Positions 36,097-46,595 of a stretch of DNA of 64,000 bases are shown here, in pieces. The stretch's first letter is position 1; each line of letters starts with the position of its first letter. The notes under the pieces were generated by a model. That model was given only the letters and a program-made list of their open reading frames with translations. It made no database searches and had not been told where the DNA came from. Position numbers and translations under genes: made by a program. This DNA is from Pseudodesulfovibrio sp. S3 (lineage in GTDB: Bacteria > Desulfobacterota > Desulfovibrionia > Desulfovibrionales > Desulfovibrionaceae), in assembly GCF_004025585.1 (NCBI RefSeq), contig NZ_QTZO01000004.1:1-64000 (forward strand), given 5' to 3'.

Positions 36097-36936
36097 ATGA
36101 TTGAGACAACATGGACACTTAAAGGGGGCAAGGTCTTGGGGCCTGCCCCCTTCTTTATTACCGGAGTCGTCAACGTGACCCCGGACTCCTTCTATGACGG
36201 AGGCGCGCATGAAGACGTGTCGTCCGCCGTGGAGCACGGTCTCGAACTGGTTCGCCAGGGTGCGCATATCCTGGACGTCGGAGGGGAGTCCACCCGGCCG
36301 TATGCCGATTCCGTGAGCGAAGCCGAGGAGCTTCGGCGTGTCGTGCCCGTGATAACCCGGTTGGCCGGGGCCGGTCTCGATGCGGTCATTTCCGTTGATA
36401 CCTACAAGGCCGAGGTGGCGGCGCAGGCCCTTGAGGCCGGAGCGCATATCGTCAACGACGTTTCCGCCTTCCGGTTTGATCCCGCCCTGTTGGATGTCCT
36501 GGCCCGGTACAAACCCGGTTACGTGCTCATGCATTCCCAGGGGAAGCCGGAGGCCATGCAGGATCAACCGGAGTATACGGATATCATAGACGAGATCATG
36601 GCCTTTTTCGAAGAGCGCCTGGCACGGCTTGACAAGGTGGGGTTGCCCATGGATCGTGTCGTTCTCGATCCGGGCATCGGGTTCGGCAAGACGCTGGAGC
36701 ATAACCTGGCTATCCTCAGGGAAGTGGAGCGTTTCAAGTCGCTGGGTTTTCCCTTATATTTGGGATTGTCCAATAAATCCTTGTGGCAAGGGCTGTTGGG
36801 ACTTAAGGTCGACCAGAGGCAGAACGCAACTCAGGCAGCCACGTCATTGATGGCAGCCAAGGGCGTTGCCGTTCATCGTGTACACGAAGTCGAATTTGCG
36901 CGCCAGGCGTTGACCATAGCTCGGGAATTAGCGTAG
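36097..36936 (+). CDS. folP: Dihydropteroate synthase
   Basis: Folate synthesis: joins p-aminobenzoate to the pterin pyrophosphate. 279 residues. Both family signatures are present: GVVNVTPDSFYDGG and LDVGGESTRPYAD. No Shine-Dalgarno is evident before the ATG at 36097 (a TTG precedes it directly), so translation may be coupled to ftsH, which ends 14 bases upstream. ftsH-folP adjacency is common in bacteria. Confidence 0.96.
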   Translation: MIETTWTLKGGKVLGPAPFFITGVVNVTPDSFYDGGAHEDVSSAVEHGLELVRQGAHILDVGGESTRPYADSVSEAEELRRVVPVITRLAGAGLDAVISVDTYKAEVAAQALEAGAHIVNDVSAFRFDPALLDVLARYKPGYVLMHSQGKPEAMQDQPEYTDIIDEIMAFFEERLARLDKVGLPMDRVVLDPGIGFGKTLEHNLAILREVERFKSLGFPLYLGLSNKSLWQGLLGLKVDQRQNATQAATSLMAAKGVAVHRVHEVEFARQALTIARELA

Positions 36937-36945
36937 TTAAATATT

Positions 36946-37695
36946 ATGTTTGAGCTTTTCGGAATACAGATTACCTGGAGAGTGCTGCTCGATATCGGGC
37001 TGGTAGCTTTCCTGTATTACAATCTTATCGTGCTTGTTCGCGGCACACGCGCTGCCGCAGTTCTCTATGGCATGGTCATAGTGCTGATAATCTATTATTT
37101 TTCCGATATATTCAACCTGTATACGCTTAACGCCCTGCTCGGCGAATTTCTGACGTCCATCTTTTTGGTGGTGATCATCCTGTTCAAGACCGATATCCGC
37201 AAGGCTTTGGCCTCCGTGGGTACCAGGCGGTTCTGGACCAAGTCCCAGATGCGGGACGATACCTTGGACCAATTGACCAAGGCGGTCATGAGCATGTCTC
37301 ATTCTTCCACCGGAGCCATCATCGTCATGGAGAAGAACATGCCGCTTGGCGATATCGTGGAACGCGGTATCGAGTTGGACGCCAAGGTGAATACCGAACT
37401 CATTGAGACCATTTTCGTCACAGAAACGCCTCTGCATGACGGGGCGATCATTATCCGGCGTGACCGCATAGTGGCTGCCGCGTGCATTTTGCCGCTGTCC
37501 AGCAAGCTCAGGGGGCAACCCATGTACGGTACCCGTCACAGGGCGGCTCTCGGTATCTCCGAAGGCTCGGACGCTGTGACCATAGTGGTATCCGAGGAGC
37601 GCGGCGAGGTCTCGGTTGCCATGAACGGGCGATTGACTACCAGTTTGGATGAAACCCGTTTGCGCCGCGTGCTCAAGAACGCATTGGGACGTTGA
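36946..37695 (+). CDS. cdaA: Membrane diadenylate cyclase CdaA
   Basis: Makes the second messenger c-di-AMP from two ATP. 249 residues: three N-terminal membrane helices (about 10-85) and a DAC domain with the catalytic D-G-A (near 164) and R-H-R-A-A (near 196) motifs intact. It is followed 1 base later by the YbbR-domain regulator and then glmM, the arrangement known for the cdaA-cdaR-glmM module that links c-di-AMP to cell-wall precursor supply. Confidence 0.94.
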   Translation: MFELFGIQITWRVLLDIGLVAFLYYNLIVLVRGTRAAAVLYGMVIVLIIYYFSDIFNLYTLNALLGEFLTSIFLVVIILFKTDIRKALASVGTRRFWTKSQMRDDTLDQLTKAVMSMSHSSTGAIIVMEKNMPLGDIVERGIELDAKVNTELIETIFVTETPLHDGAIIIRRDRIVAAACILPLSSKLRGQPMYGTRHRAALGISEGSDAVTIVVSEERGEVSVAMNGRLTTSLDETRLRRVLKNALGR

Positions 37696-37696
37696 T

Positions 37697-38599
37697 ATGA
37701 AGAACTGGCAAACTGTCATTCTTTCCATCGCATTGGCCGTGTTTACCTGGTTTCTGGTGACCGGCCGGGAGGTGGTTGAGACCTGGGTGGACATGCCGCT
37801 CGTCATGACCAATCCGCCGGAAGGCCTTATCATCGAGGACGGTCTGGTGGACAAGATCCAGGTCCGCCTGCGTGGTCCCAAGGGGTTGGTCGGCAACCTT
37901 TCTTCCCAGAATTTGACCTACCCGGTGAACGTCAGTGATCTCAAGATCGGCGAGCGGGTGGTGGACATAGAGACATCCAAGATTCCCCTGTCTTCGACCT
38001 ATGAAATCATCGAGGTCAAACCCAACAGATTGAAATTGAAGGTGGACAGGCGTATTTCCAAGGAAATCCATGTGGAGGCTGCCTGGGCCGGTAATCTCAA
38101 TGCCGACTACAAATTGCAGGAAGTCCTTGCCGTACCCGACTTGGTAGTCATTCGGGGGCCGGAGACCATGCTCAGGAAGATTACCTCCGCCAGGGTGGTC
38201 CTCAATGAGGATTTTCCTGAAGACGTGCCCAAGTCGTGGGCCGAGGACGTGGCCCTGGAGTTGCCCGCAAAGATTGAAGCTTCACCCGGCCAAGTGCGGG
38301 TCGAGGCCTTCTTCACTCCCAAGACCCGCCAGATTTGGGTCAAGGTTCCTCTTGAGTTTCATGAACCCGGGGGCTACAAGGCCACGGTCTCTCAGCAGTA
38401 CGTGCGTCTGTTGATCGAGGGACCGGTTTTCCTGTTCCATGACGATGAGTATCGCAAGGCGATCGGAGCCTCTCTGACATTCGGCACAACCATGGCTCCG
38501 GGCACTTTCGAACTGGATTACGATGTCACTCTTCCTGACGGTTGCCGTTTGGAAAAACGGAACCCGGAAACAGTGACGACCACTCTTAAGAAAGGTTAG
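37697..38599 (+). CDS. cdaR: YbbR-domain protein, CdaR-like regulator of diadenylate cyclase
   Basis: 300 residues with one N-terminal membrane helix ([16 protein letters not shown]), then repeated YbbR-type beta domains expected outside the cytoplasm. CdaR proteins bind CdaA and modulate its activity in Firmicutes; an equivalent role here is inferred from order and fold. The ATG at 37697 is favoured over the longer frame from 37649, which overlaps cdaA. Confidence 0.85.
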   Translation: MKNWQTVILSIALAVFTWFLVTGREVVETWVDMPLVMTNPPEGLIIEDGLVDKIQVRLRGPKGLVGNLSSQNLTYPVNVSDLKIGERVVDIETSKIPLSSTYEIIEVKPNRLKLKVDRRISKEIHVEAAWAGNLNADYKLQEVLAVPDLVVIRGPETMLRKITSARVVLNEDFPEDVPKSWAEDVALELPAKIEASPGQVRVEAFFTPKTRQIWVKVPLEFHEPGGYKATVSQQYVRLLIEGPVFLFHDDEYRKAIGASLTFGTTMAPGTFELDYDVTLPDGCRLEKRNPETVTTTLKKG

Positions 38600-38631
38600 A
38601 CCGCCTTAACGGCGGCGTTTCGGAGCAATCC

Positions 38632-39984
38632 ATGAAGCAGAGGCTATTCGGAACCGACGGCTTGCGCGGTCAGGGCAATATATTTCCCATGACCCCGGAG
38701 ATCGCGCTCAGGCTGGGCCTGGCCGCCGGTCAGTATTTTCGCAACGGCAAACGGCATCACCGTGTGGTTATAGGCAAGGATACCCGGTTGTCCGGGTACG
38801 TGTTCGAGACCGCTCTGACAAGTGGGCTGTGCGCCAATGGCATGGATGTATTTCTGGTCGGTCCCATGCCTACCCCGGCCATATCCTTCCTGACGCGGAA
38901 CATGCGCGCTGATTTGGGTGTGGTTATTTCCGCGTCTCACAATCCGTTTATGGATAACGGCATCAAGTTCTTTGATCACAACGGATTCAAGTTGCCCGAC
39001 GAGGTGGAGGACGAGATCAGCGAACTGGTTCTGAACAACGACACCCAATGGGATTATCCTCCTGCCGAGGATGTCGGGCGTGCTCATCGCATAACCGACG
39101 CCCATGGTCGGTATATCGTGTATCTCAAGAACAGTTTTTCTCCCAATCTCACCTTGGACGGTTGCAAGATCGTGCTCGATTGCGCCCATGGCGCGGCCTA
39201 CGGTGTTGCTCCTGTTGTACTGGAAGAATTGGGTGCGAAGGTCATCCGGGTCGGCGTGACCCCTGACGGCTTGAATATCAACCAGAAGTGCGGTTCGCTC
39301 TATCCCGAAGTCATTTCCAGAATGGTCATGGAAGAGCGGGCGGATATGGGTATTGCCCTGGACGGCGACGCCGACAGGCTCATTGTCTGCGACGAGAACG
39401 GGCGTATCCTGGACGGCGATCAGATCATGGCTTTGTGCGCTTTGGAACTGATGGAGAAGGGCGCCTTGCCGGGTAACATGCTGGTATCCACGGTCATGAG
39501 CAACATGGCCCTGGAATTGTTCATGAAGGACAACGGCGGGACATTGCTGCGGACTGACGTCGGCGACCGGTATGTAGTGGAGGCCATGCGGCGGGAAGGG
39601 GCCATGCTCGGCGGCGAGCAGTCGGGGCATCTCATCTTCATGGAACATTCCACCACGGGCGACGGATTGCTTGCCGCGCTCCAGCTACTCCGCATCATGC
39701 GCGAAAAGGAACGGCCTTTGTCCGAATTGGCAGGGCTTTTGGAGCCGTTTCCCCAGGTTCTCAAGAATGTCCACGTGAAACGGAAAATTCCCTTTGACCA
39801 GGTTCCCGAGGTCCAGGCGGCCGTGCGCAAGGTCGAAGACGCACTCAAGGGCAAGGGCAGGGTGTTGTTGAGATATTCCGGCACCGAAGCGGTCTGCCGG
39901 GTCATGGTGGAAGGCCCCGATGCCGACAAGGTCGACATGTATACGGACGAGATTGTCCAGTCTTGTGAAAATTATTTGAAATAA
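38632..39984 (+). CDS. glmM: Phosphoglucosamine mutase
   Basis: Interconverts glucosamine-6-P and glucosamine-1-P for UDP-GlcNAc, and hence peptidoglycan and LPS. 450 residues. Phosphoserine loop ISASHNPF near residue 103, metal loop DGDADR, sugar loop GGEQSGH and the C-terminal [11 protein letters not shown]. Next to cdaA and cdaR, as in many genomes where CdaA binds GlmM. Confidence 0.97.
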   Translation: MKQRLFGTDGLRGQGNIFPMTPEIALRLGLAAGQYFRNGKRHHRVVIGKDTRLSGYVFETALTSGLCANGMDVFLVGPMPTPAISFLTRNMRADLGVVISASHNPFMDNGIKFFDHNGFKLPDEVEDEISELVLNNDTQWDYPPAEDVGRAHRITDAHGRYIVYLKNSFSPNLTLDGCKIVLDCAHGAAYGVAPVVLEELGAKVIRVGVTPDGLNINQKCGSLYPEVISRMVMEERADMGIALDGDADRLIVCDENGRILDGDQIMALCALELMEKGALPGNMLVSTVMSNMALELFMKDNGGTLLRTDVGDRYVVEAMRREGAMLGGEQSGHLIFMEHSTTGDGLLAALQLLRIMREKERPLSELAGLLEPFPQVLKNVHVKRKIPFDQVPEVQAAVRKVEDALKGKGRVLLRYSGTEAVCRVMVEGPDADKVDMYTDEIVQSCENYLK

Positions 39985-40009
39985 TATCATTTCTTAAATG
40001 GAGGATTCT

Positions 40010-40882
40010 ATGGATATCAAGAAGGTCGTCATACCCGTTGCTGGATGGGGTACACGTTCACTCCCGGCCACCAAGAATGTTCCCAAGGAAATGCTGCCCA
40101 TTTTTCGCAAGCCTATCGTGCAGTATATCGTTGAGGAAGGCATTGACGCCGGTCTGACGGATGTGGTTTTCGTGACCAACCAGAACAAGACGATCATCGA
40201 GGATCATTTCGACCGTAACTTTTTGCTGGAGCAGCTTCTTGAACGGGCCGGAAAGACCAAACTGCTTGAGGAAGTCCGCCGGGTGGCCAATCTGGTCAAC
40301 GTCATCGGCGTCCGACAAAAGGAACAACTCGGCCTGGGCCACGCAGTGCTCACTGCCCGCGAGATCTGCAAGAACGAAGCGTTTGCGGTCATGCTTGGCG
40401 ATGACCTCATGTTCGGCAAGAATACCGGCATCGGCGAGTTGATCAAGGCTGCCCAGGCGACCGGCAAGGCCGTTGTGGGCGTCATTGAGGTTCCTGAAGA
40501 GAAGGTCAGTAAATACGGTGTGATAGGTGGAGAACGCCTTGGCAATCACATGTACCGTGTGACCAACCTGGTGGAGAAACCGTCCGCAGAAGCCGCTCCG
40601 TCCAACCTTGCCATCATCGGTCGTTACGTCCTGTTGCCTGAAATTTTTGATATTCTTGAAGGTCAAAAGGCGGGCGTCGGTGGCGAAATCCAACTTACCG
40701 ACGCGCTTCAGGGACTGGCTGATCAGGACAAGCTCATTGCAGTGAAGCTGGGCGGTCAGCGTTTTGATGCCGGTGACTGGGTTGAATACCTTACGGCCAA
40801 TATTTATTTTGCCTTGCATGATGAAGAGCTTCATGACGATCTTGTCAAGCGTTTGCATGAACTGCTGCCTTGTTCGGAATAA
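40010..40882 (+). CDS. galU: UTP-glucose-1-phosphate uridylyltransferase
   Basis: Makes UDP-glucose for envelope polysaccharides. 290 residues. The nucleotide loop reads AGWGTRSLPATK where most GalU have AGLGTRFLPATK; the downstream KEMLPI, EQLGLGHAV and GDDLMF motifs are normal. The ATG at 40010 has GGAGG at proper spacing; the in-frame ATG at 39998 has none. Confidence 0.95.
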   Translation: MDIKKVVIPVAGWGTRSLPATKNVPKEMLPIFRKPIVQYIVEEGIDAGLTDVVFVTNQNKTIIEDHFDRNFLLEQLLERAGKTKLLEEVRRVANLVNVIGVRQKEQLGLGHAVLTAREICKNEAFAVMLGDDLMFGKNTGIGELIKAAQATGKAVVGVIEVPEEKVSKYGVIGGERLGNHMYRVTNLVEKPSAEAAPSNLAIIGRYVLLPEIFDILEGQKAGVGGEIQLTDALQGLADQDKLIAVKLGGQRFDAGDWVEYLTANIYFALHDEELHDDLVKRLHELLPCSE

Positions 40883-40952
40883 TCCTGAACAACGCGTGCG
40901 GTTGCGCCTTTGTCAGTCCGCAAATCCACAGGCGTTTGAGTAACAAAGAAAA

Positions 40953-41678
40953 ATGAAGACACTGTATCTCATTCTCCTATTGTGCCTTACGGCGTTGCCC
41001 GCCTCTGCCTTTACGCCTGACGGCGAAGAATTGGCAGGGGGGCTTCGCAAGAACTTCGGTCCCCTGACTTCCTGGGAAGCCAAGATGACCTTTCCCGACT
41101 ATCCGGAAGTGTCGGTCAAGGTTTGGTATGCCGGAGGCAAATGGCGGCAGGAGTGGCAGGCCGGAGATTCGGCCATGGCCATAGGGCGCGGCGGCACTGT
41201 GGTCGGTTCCTGCACTGTCGAGGGGTTTGCATCGTCTCCGTTGTTTGTCTGGATGCCGCCAGCCCCGCTGGATTCCTGGAAGTCCTGGGGCGTGGACGAG
41301 ACCACGGGCAACTTCGGCTTCTGCGGCGACATCCCGTGTTTCATGCTCGGCGTGGAACCAGGCGATGACACCAGGCCTGCCGTGTATCTCAATAATGAGG
41401 ATTTTGCGCCGCTGCTGGTGCGCTATGCCTCGGAAAGCGGGATGATCACGGTGGAATTTCTCGATTACAAGACGTTTGCGGGATACCGTGTTCCTCAACG
41501 TGTGGTTGTGCTTGCGGGTGATGAAAGGCTTGAGGCCGCAGTGGAGTGGGTCAGGCTGAACGGCGCAAACAAGCCCGAACTGTATGAGCGCGATCTGTTT
41601 GCCGTGAGGCCGTGTGCGGAACCGTCCATGCCTTTTCAGTTCCTGCGGGATTCCTTTCGCTATCCCCTGGTCAGGTAG
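40953..41678 (+). CDS. Secreted protein of unknown function
   Basis: 241 residues with a signal peptide (MKTLYLILLLCLTALPASA), so probably periplasmic. The mature part is beta-rich; the opening (LRKNFGPLTSWEAKMTF) and the VWYAGGKWRQEW segment loosely recall LolA-like lipoprotein-carrier folds, but I cannot confirm this. Two Cys pairs could form disulfides. 8 bases before priA, so probably in the same transcript. Confidence 0.7.
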   Translation: MKTLYLILLLCLTALPASAFTPDGEELAGGLRKNFGPLTSWEAKMTFPDYPEVSVKVWYAGGKWRQEWQAGDSAMAIGRGGTVVGSCTVEGFASSPLFVWMPPAPLDSWKSWGVDETTGNFGFCGDIPCFMLGVEPGDDTRPAVYLNNEDFAPLLVRYASESGMITVEFLDYKTFAGYRVPQRVVVLAGDERLEAAVEWVRLNGANKPELYERDLFAVRPCAEPSMPFQFLRDSFRYPLVR

Positions 41679-41686
41679 TTGGCGAC

Positions 41687-44053
41687 ATGGCCGATCTCTG
41701 GCAGGTAACGCTCGTGAGTCCACCGTATGAGGCGTGGACATACGCGCGGCCTTCGCATTTTCCCGACCTCAGCCCCGGTCAGCGGGTCATCATTCCGTTT
41801 GGAAAATCCCATCGGGCCGGTATCGTTGTCGGACCTGCCGCCGAGGTTCCCATGGGAATCGAAATCAAGGAAATGATCTGGCCACTGGAACGCACACCGC
41901 TGCTTTCTGACGACTTCGTGGACATGGCCGTGAATCTTGCGTCCCGTCAGATGGTCAATGTGGGCCGTATCCTTGAAACAACTCTGCCTCGTGGTCTTCG
42001 TACCGCTGCGGTTACCTTCAAGGTGGACAAGCATCTTTCCGAGCGGAATTTTCCGGCATCCATGCGCCCGGCGGATTTGGTCCGGGCACATCCTGATGAC
42101 AAAGTCGAGCTTATGAAGCTGTGGCTGGACGGCCGCATGCGGGTGGTCTTCAATGCTCGCAAGGAAGCCGAGGAACGCTTTGTTTCCCTTGAATCCGATC
42201 CGCCCTGGGCGGTCAGACCCAATGCCAAACGGCAACTCCAGCTTCTGGAATATCTTTTGGAAAACGGTCCGCAAAGCTTGTTTTCCTTGCGGCACGGGTT
42301 GGGGGATTGGACTGCTGATGTGGCCGCCAAGCTTGAAGGAGCGGGTATTGTCCGCACTGGTGAATTGACCGCCGATCAACTGGCCGAAATAGACGAGGGA
42401 CCGAAGCCGGACGCTGAGATTCAGGGCCGTGAATTTGCCCTGACAGACGAGCAGCAGGCCGCTCTTGTCGACATGACGGTTACGTTGAATGACGGAGGGG
42501 GAGCGCATCTGGTGCACGGTGTGACCGGTTCCGGCAAGACCGTTCTTTATTTGGAAATGGCTGAAAAGTGCCTGGAACAAGGGAAGTCGGTCCTATTGCT
42601 TGCCCCTGAGGTGGCCCTTGCCTGCCAGTTGTACAGGACCGTGGCCGGCCGCTTCCCGCAGGTTCGCACCATTTTTTATCATGGCTACCAGAGTCCCAAG
42701 AAGCGGGAAGCCGCGTTCAGGGAACTGGCCCGCGAGCAGAATCCGGTCATCGTGGTCGGCACCCGATCCGCCGTGTTTCTGCCCATGCCGGGGCTGGGCA
42801 TGGTGGTCATGGACGAGGAGCACGACGAATCCTTCAAGCAGGAAGACCGGCTGGCCTACCATGCAAAGGAGGTCGCCTGGTTCAGGATGGACCGGGGCAA
42901 GGGGTTGCTCCTGCTCGGTTCGGCCACGCCGGACGTCAAGACATTCCATGCTGCCAGCCAGGGGGCCATCGCCGTATCCACGTTGAAGAACCGGGTGGGA
43001 GAGAGCCGGTTGCCCGAGGTGGAACTGGTGGATATTTCCGGTCTGAGCAATGCGAACCAACTGCTTTCCCCGAAGGTCAAGGCCGCCATGCACGATGCCG
43101 TCGATGCCGGGGAGCAGGTCATTGTCATGCTCAATCGGCGCGGGTATGCGCCGCTCATGTACTGCCTGGACTGCGCCCAGACCGTGCGCTGTCCCGAATG
43201 CGAGGTGGGTATGACCTACCACAAGGGGCGGGAACGGCTGGTTTGCCACTATTGCGGCCTGACCTATTCCTATCCGCTCCTGTGCCGTAATTGCGGTGGT
43301 TCGAATTTCATTCCCATGGGCGAAGGCACCGAACAATTGGAGGAAGTGCTCAAGGAGCAGCTCCCAGAAGGAACCAAGGTGTTGCGTTTGGACCGTGACG
43401 CCACCCGACGGCAGGAGCGGCTGGAAGAAATCCTTGGCGCATTCGGTCGGGGGGAAGCCCAGGTTCTCGTGGGAACGCAAATGATCTCCAAGGGACATCA
43501 TTTCCCTGGTGTGACTCTGGTAGTAGTGGCTGACGGTGATCTCGGTCTCAATCTGCCGGATTACCGTTCTTCGGAGCGAACCTTTCAATTGCTGGTGCAG
43601 GTCGCAGGGCGCGCCGGACGCGGCAAGGATCCGGGCCGGGTGCTGATCCAGACGCGTAATCCGGGCCACCCCGTATGGAAGGATATCCTGGCCGCAAACT
43701 ATGCCGGATTCTTCGAACGCGAAGTGTCACGGCGTAACTTGTTCCGGTATCCGCCGTTCTCCCGGCTTGCGCTCATACGCATCAGTTTTCCCGTTGAGTT
43801 CAAGGAGGGGCCGACCGTCCTGAGCAGGCTTGGGGATATCCTCCGGGAGCAGGCCAAGGCCATCGGTGTGGATGTGCTCGGACCGGCCCCGGCTCCGCTG
43901 TCCATGCTGCGGGGCAGAAAGCGTTTCAACTGTCTGGTCAAGTCGAACGATTGGGGCAAGGTGCGGACTCTCTATTCCTTTCTGGACAGGGCCAACAGCA
44001 ATTCGAAAATGGTGCGCACCAGTCTCGACCTGGATCCGCTTTCATCCCTGTAA
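41687..44053 (+). CDS. priA: Primosomal replication restart helicase PriA
   Basis: 3'-5' helicase that reloads DnaB at stalled forks; 788 residues. N-terminal DNA-binding region, Walker A GVTGSGKT, Walker B DEEHD, then the zinc-binding insertion with four C-x2-C pairs (CLDC, CPEC, CHYC, CRNC), and the helicase motif VAGRAGRG. The ATG at 41687 begins the conserved N-terminus; the frame open from 41612 overlaps the preceding gene. Confidence 0.95.
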   Translation: MADLWQVTLVSPPYEAWTYARPSHFPDLSPGQRVIIPFGKSHRAGIVVGPAAEVPMGIEIKEMIWPLERTPLLSDDFVDMAVNLASRQMVNVGRILETTLPRGLRTAAVTFKVDKHLSERNFPASMRPADLVRAHPDDKVELMKLWLDGRMRVVFNARKEAEERFVSLESDPPWAVRPNAKRQLQLLEYLLENGPQSLFSLRHGLGDWTADVAAKLEGAGIVRTGELTADQLAEIDEGPKPDAEIQGREFALTDEQQAALVDMTVTLNDGGGAHLVHGVTGSGKTVLYLEMAEKCLEQGKSVLLLAPEVALACQLYRTVAGRFPQVRTIFYHGYQSPKKREAAFRELAREQNPVIVVGTRSAVFLPMPGLGMVVMDEEHDESFKQEDRLAYHAKEVAWFRMDRGKGLLLLGSATPDVKTFHAASQGAIAVSTLKNRVGESRLPEVELVDISGLSNANQLLSPKVKAAMHDAVDAGEQVIVMLNRRGYAPLMYCLDCAQTVRCPECEVGMTYHKGRERLVCHYCGLTYSYPLLCRNCGGSNFIPMGEGTEQLEEVLKEQLPEGTKVLRLDRDATRRQERLEEILGAFGRGEAQVLVGTQMISKGHHFPGVTLVVVADGDLGLNLPDYRSSERTFQLLVQVAGRAGRGKDPGRVLIQTRNPGHPVWKDILAANYAGFFEREVSRRNLFRYPPFSRLALIRISFPVEFKEGPTVLSRLGDILREQAKAIGVDVLGPAPAPLSMLRGRKRFNCLVKSNDWGKVRTLYSFLDRANSNSKMVRTSLDLDPLSSL

Positions 44054-44121
44054 TGGGTCGACAAGGGGCGGCGTTGTCGCTACATTGCCCCATTCTTAAA
44101 GATAATAAGGCAGTCATTTTT

Positions 44122-44631
44122 ATGAAGCATGTTCATGTCCTTTTGTCATTTGTCGCGATATGCACCCTCTGTGCAGCCACGGCATCGGCGCAGTCGTCCA
44201 AAGTCGGATTCGTCAATCCGCAGCGGATCATCAATGAATCGAAGATGGGACGCATCGCCCAGGAAGACCTGTCCCGCCTCGGCAAGGAAAAGGACCGACG
44301 CGTGCGCGAGTCCCTGAGCCTGGTTGAAAAGTTGCAGGAAAGTCTCAAGGAAAAGGCCCTGTCAGTGACCGAGCAGCAGAGCCGGGAAAGCGGCTTGCGC
44401 GCGGCTGTACGGGACTACGAGCGGTTGGTGGAGAACAGCAACCTGGAAATTCAGAGCGAGGAACGGCGGCTCATTCAGTTCGTCATGCAGCGGGCGGATT
44501 CCACCCTCAAGGCTATTGCCCAGGAAATGGGGTTCACCCTGATCCTGACTGATCCTGAGATCATCGGATATGTGGACAGCTCCGTGGATATTACCGATAG
44601 GGTCATCAATGAACTGGATTCCATGCAGTAG
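44122..44631 (+). CDS. OmpH/Skp-family periplasmic chaperone-like protein
   Basis: 169 residues with a signal peptide ending near ATASAQ, then the OmpH start SSKVGFVNPQRIINES and a long coiled coil (about 45-125). Skp proteins hold unfolded outer-membrane proteins in the periplasm. No bamA is near, so the role is by family only. A shallow AAGG precedes the ATG. It is 12 bases ahead of the SH3-domain gene. Confidence 0.82.
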   Translation: MKHVHVLLSFVAICTLCAATASAQSSKVGFVNPQRIINESKMGRIAQEDLSRLGKEKDRRVRESLSLVEKLQESLKEKALSVTEQQSRESGLRAAVRDYERLVENSNLEIQSEERRLIQFVMQRADSTLKAIAQEMGFTLILTDPEIIGYVDSSVDITDRVINELDSMQ

Positions 44632-44643
44632 GCGGGTGAATAT

Positions 44644-46086
44644 ATGCATAAAATTCTAATGACAACCCTTGTTGCCGCCTGTCTGCTGTTGGTCGCGTCC
44701 GCGGCTTTCGCCTTTGGCGAGATTGCGTATCCCGACAGACCGCTCAATCTGAGGGCAAGCCGTTCGCCCAAGGCGGCCTGGATAGGCAGCCTGTATCCGG
44801 GACAGAAAGTCAGAATCGCCCATGAAAAAGACGGTTGGGTGGCAATATATGAGCCTGGCGAAACCGATAGCAGTGAAGCCGCTGCCGTGGGTTTTTCCAA
44901 TGCCAAGTATCTCAAGAAGACGCGCGGTCGGTACGAGCCGGTAGTTTGGGGCGAGCTTGTGTACACTCCCCGGACGCTCAACGTGCGTTCCAAACCCAGC
45001 GTCAAGGGGAACAAGGTCGGCTCTCTCCATGGCATGGAGCATGTGCTCATAGACTTTCCCGAGGATGACTGGACAATGGTGTTTGCTCCTGATGCTACCA
45101 TTCGGTCCCAGATGAATGCCATGGGGTATTGCGCTGCCAAGTATTTTCAGCCAGCCACCGAAGAGTCCAAGGCCAAGGCCGGACTGGCAACCGGTACGGA
45201 ATCGTCTGTTCAGGAAGTGGCGGAAGTCCCGAGCGGCTCGGGTCAGGTCAGTGGTGCCGCAGTTGCTGCGCCCGATCCTGTTTCTTCAGAGATGTTGCGC
45301 GTGGTTCTGACGGCCAAGGTCAATGTTCGTCAGAGCCGGACCTCCAGTTCGCCGCTGGTCAGAACGCTCAAGCCGAACGAAATTGTCCAGATCGGTCTGT
45401 TGCGAAATGGCTGGTATGCGGTGTTTTCGGCCAACGACATGATTCGATCGGAAAGCAGTTCCATGGGATATGCCCTGCAAAGTCTGATCGACAAGGCAAC
45501 GAGTCCTGCGCCCGTTGTCAAGCCGGTTTCCGTTCCAGTTCCCGTGCCCGCCCCGGAGGTGGTCACGATGGAAGCCATAAAGAGCGAAGCTGTTCGGCCC
45601 GAGGCCGCGACATCCGCCCCAGAGCCCGTTGCGCCAATGCCCGCAACACCGGAAACGGTCGTTTCCGAGCCTGTTCCGGCACCTCCGTCAGCGGTCGTGG
45701 CGACAGTTCCAAAACAGCAGACAATGGTCATAGACCGGTCCGCCTTTGCCAAGGGCAAGCGGCCTGATCCCACGCCGAATCAGACGGCCCACGGCTATCA
45801 GTATCGGTTGGTGGAAAAGTCCGAGGCCCGGCAGTTCGGCGAGAACTGGATAACGCTCAAGGTGTTTCTTTCCACCTCCAAACTGCCCGGCAGGGATGCG
45901 CTCAAGGATTTTGCCGAAACCCTGTGGAAGGATCACAAGCGGGTGACCAAGAAGCTGGTCGTGTTGATCTATCTTCCCGGTATGGACATGGAGAACCTGG
46001 CTTACGGCGTAATCAAGTTCGATGATGAGAAGATGCTGGAACTCTGGGTTCGGAAAGCGACCCTGTTCGGCACAAAATTCATGTAG
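44644..46086 (+). CDS. Secreted protein with three bacterial SH3 repeats and proline-rich linker
   Basis: 480 residues. Signal peptide (MHKILMTTLVAACLLLVASAAFA), three SH3b-type repeats (around 28-90, 100-175 and 218-280, each with an N-[LV]-R and a later D/N-G/D-W pattern), then a Pro-, Val- and Ala-rich linker (about 285-365) and a 100-residue C-terminal domain. SH3b repeats often bind peptidoglycan, and the linker could span it, so an envelope-binding role is likely. The C-terminal domain is unrecognised. A 20-bp terminator follows. Confidence 0.8.
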   Translation: MHKILMTTLVAACLLLVASAAFAFGEIAYPDRPLNLRASRSPKAAWIGSLYPGQKVRIAHEKDGWVAIYEPGETDSSEAAAVGFSNAKYLKKTRGRYEPVVWGELVYTPRTLNVRSKPSVKGNKVGSLHGMEHVLIDFPEDDWTMVFAPDATIRSQMNAMGYCAAKYFQPATEESKAKAGLATGTESSVQEVAEVPSGSGQVSGAAVAAPDPVSSEMLRVVLTAKVNVRQSRTSSSPLVRTLKPNEIVQIGLLRNGWYAVFSANDMIRSESSSMGYALQSLIDKATSPAPVVKPVSVPVPVPAPEVVTMEAIKSEAVRPEAATSAPEPVAPMPATPETVVSEPVPAPPSAVVATVPKQQTMVIDRSAFAKGKRPDPTPNQTAHGYQYRLVEKSEARQFGENWITLKVFLSTSKLPGRDALKDFAETLWKDHKRVTKKLVVLIYLPGMDMENLAYGVIKFDDEKMLELWVRKATLFGTKFM

Positions 46087-46095
46087 TTTCAACCA

Positions 46096-46142
46096 CGCAA
46101 AAAAGCCCTCGCCCGGATTGTTCGGGTGAGGGCTTTTTTGCG
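46096..46142. terminator. Bidirectional terminator
   Basis: A 20-bp stem (46096-46115 with 46123-46142, one G-U) with A- and T-runs on its two arms and a 7-base loop. It serves both the SH3 gene and the converging zinc-ribbon gene. Confidence 0.94.
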
Positions 46143-46154
46143 TGCTGATCTCGA

Positions 46155-46595
46155 TCAACCCAATTCCTGTTCCAGGAAAAGAGGGATGGTTTTTTTCAGG
46201 GCTGTGCGGAGATACGGTTTTTCCTTCCGGTTGGCCTCGGCCTTGCGGGGTATCATGTACAACCCCTGGCAGCTCTGGCATTCCCAGTGGTTTTCATGTT
46301 CATGGAGGTGGACCAGGAGGCCGTCGCGGTCGTAGCAGACCTGACAGAACGGCCCCTTGCGCTGTCCGTCGTCCGTGAGCCAGTATTTTTGGCCGTCAAA
46401 TTTAACTTTTTCCGCAAGATCAAGTACTTCCGCAACCTCTGAAAGTTGCCCTTTGAGGGCCTCGTTCTCGTCGCAGATGGCTAGGAATTCATCCTGAAGG
46501 CTTTTGAGCACCGCTTTGCCTTCCTCGAACTGCCCACTTTCGAACAGGTCGAGTGCACGTTTGAATCCGGTTACCTTGAACAATGTTGAAAACAT
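46155..46595 (-). CDS. Small zinc-ribbon protein, unknown function
   Basis: 146 residues from the ATG at 46595, which has GGGGGA about 8 bases upstream; an in-frame ATG three codons earlier (46604) lies too close to that site. An N-terminal helical, coiled-coil-prone region (to about 65) is followed by a zinc ribbon with two C-x2-C pairs (CQVC and CQSC, some 20 residues apart) and a basic tail. No membrane helix. I do not recognise the family. Transcribed away from the thiamine operon. Confidence 0.68.
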   Translation of the reverse strand: MFSTLFKVTGFKRALDLFESGQFEEGKAVLKSLQDEFLAICDENEALKGQLSEVAEVLDLAEKVKFDGQKYWLTDDGQRKGPFCQVCYDRDGLLVHLHEHENHWECQSCQGLYMIPRKAEANRKEKPYLRTALKKTIPLFLEQELG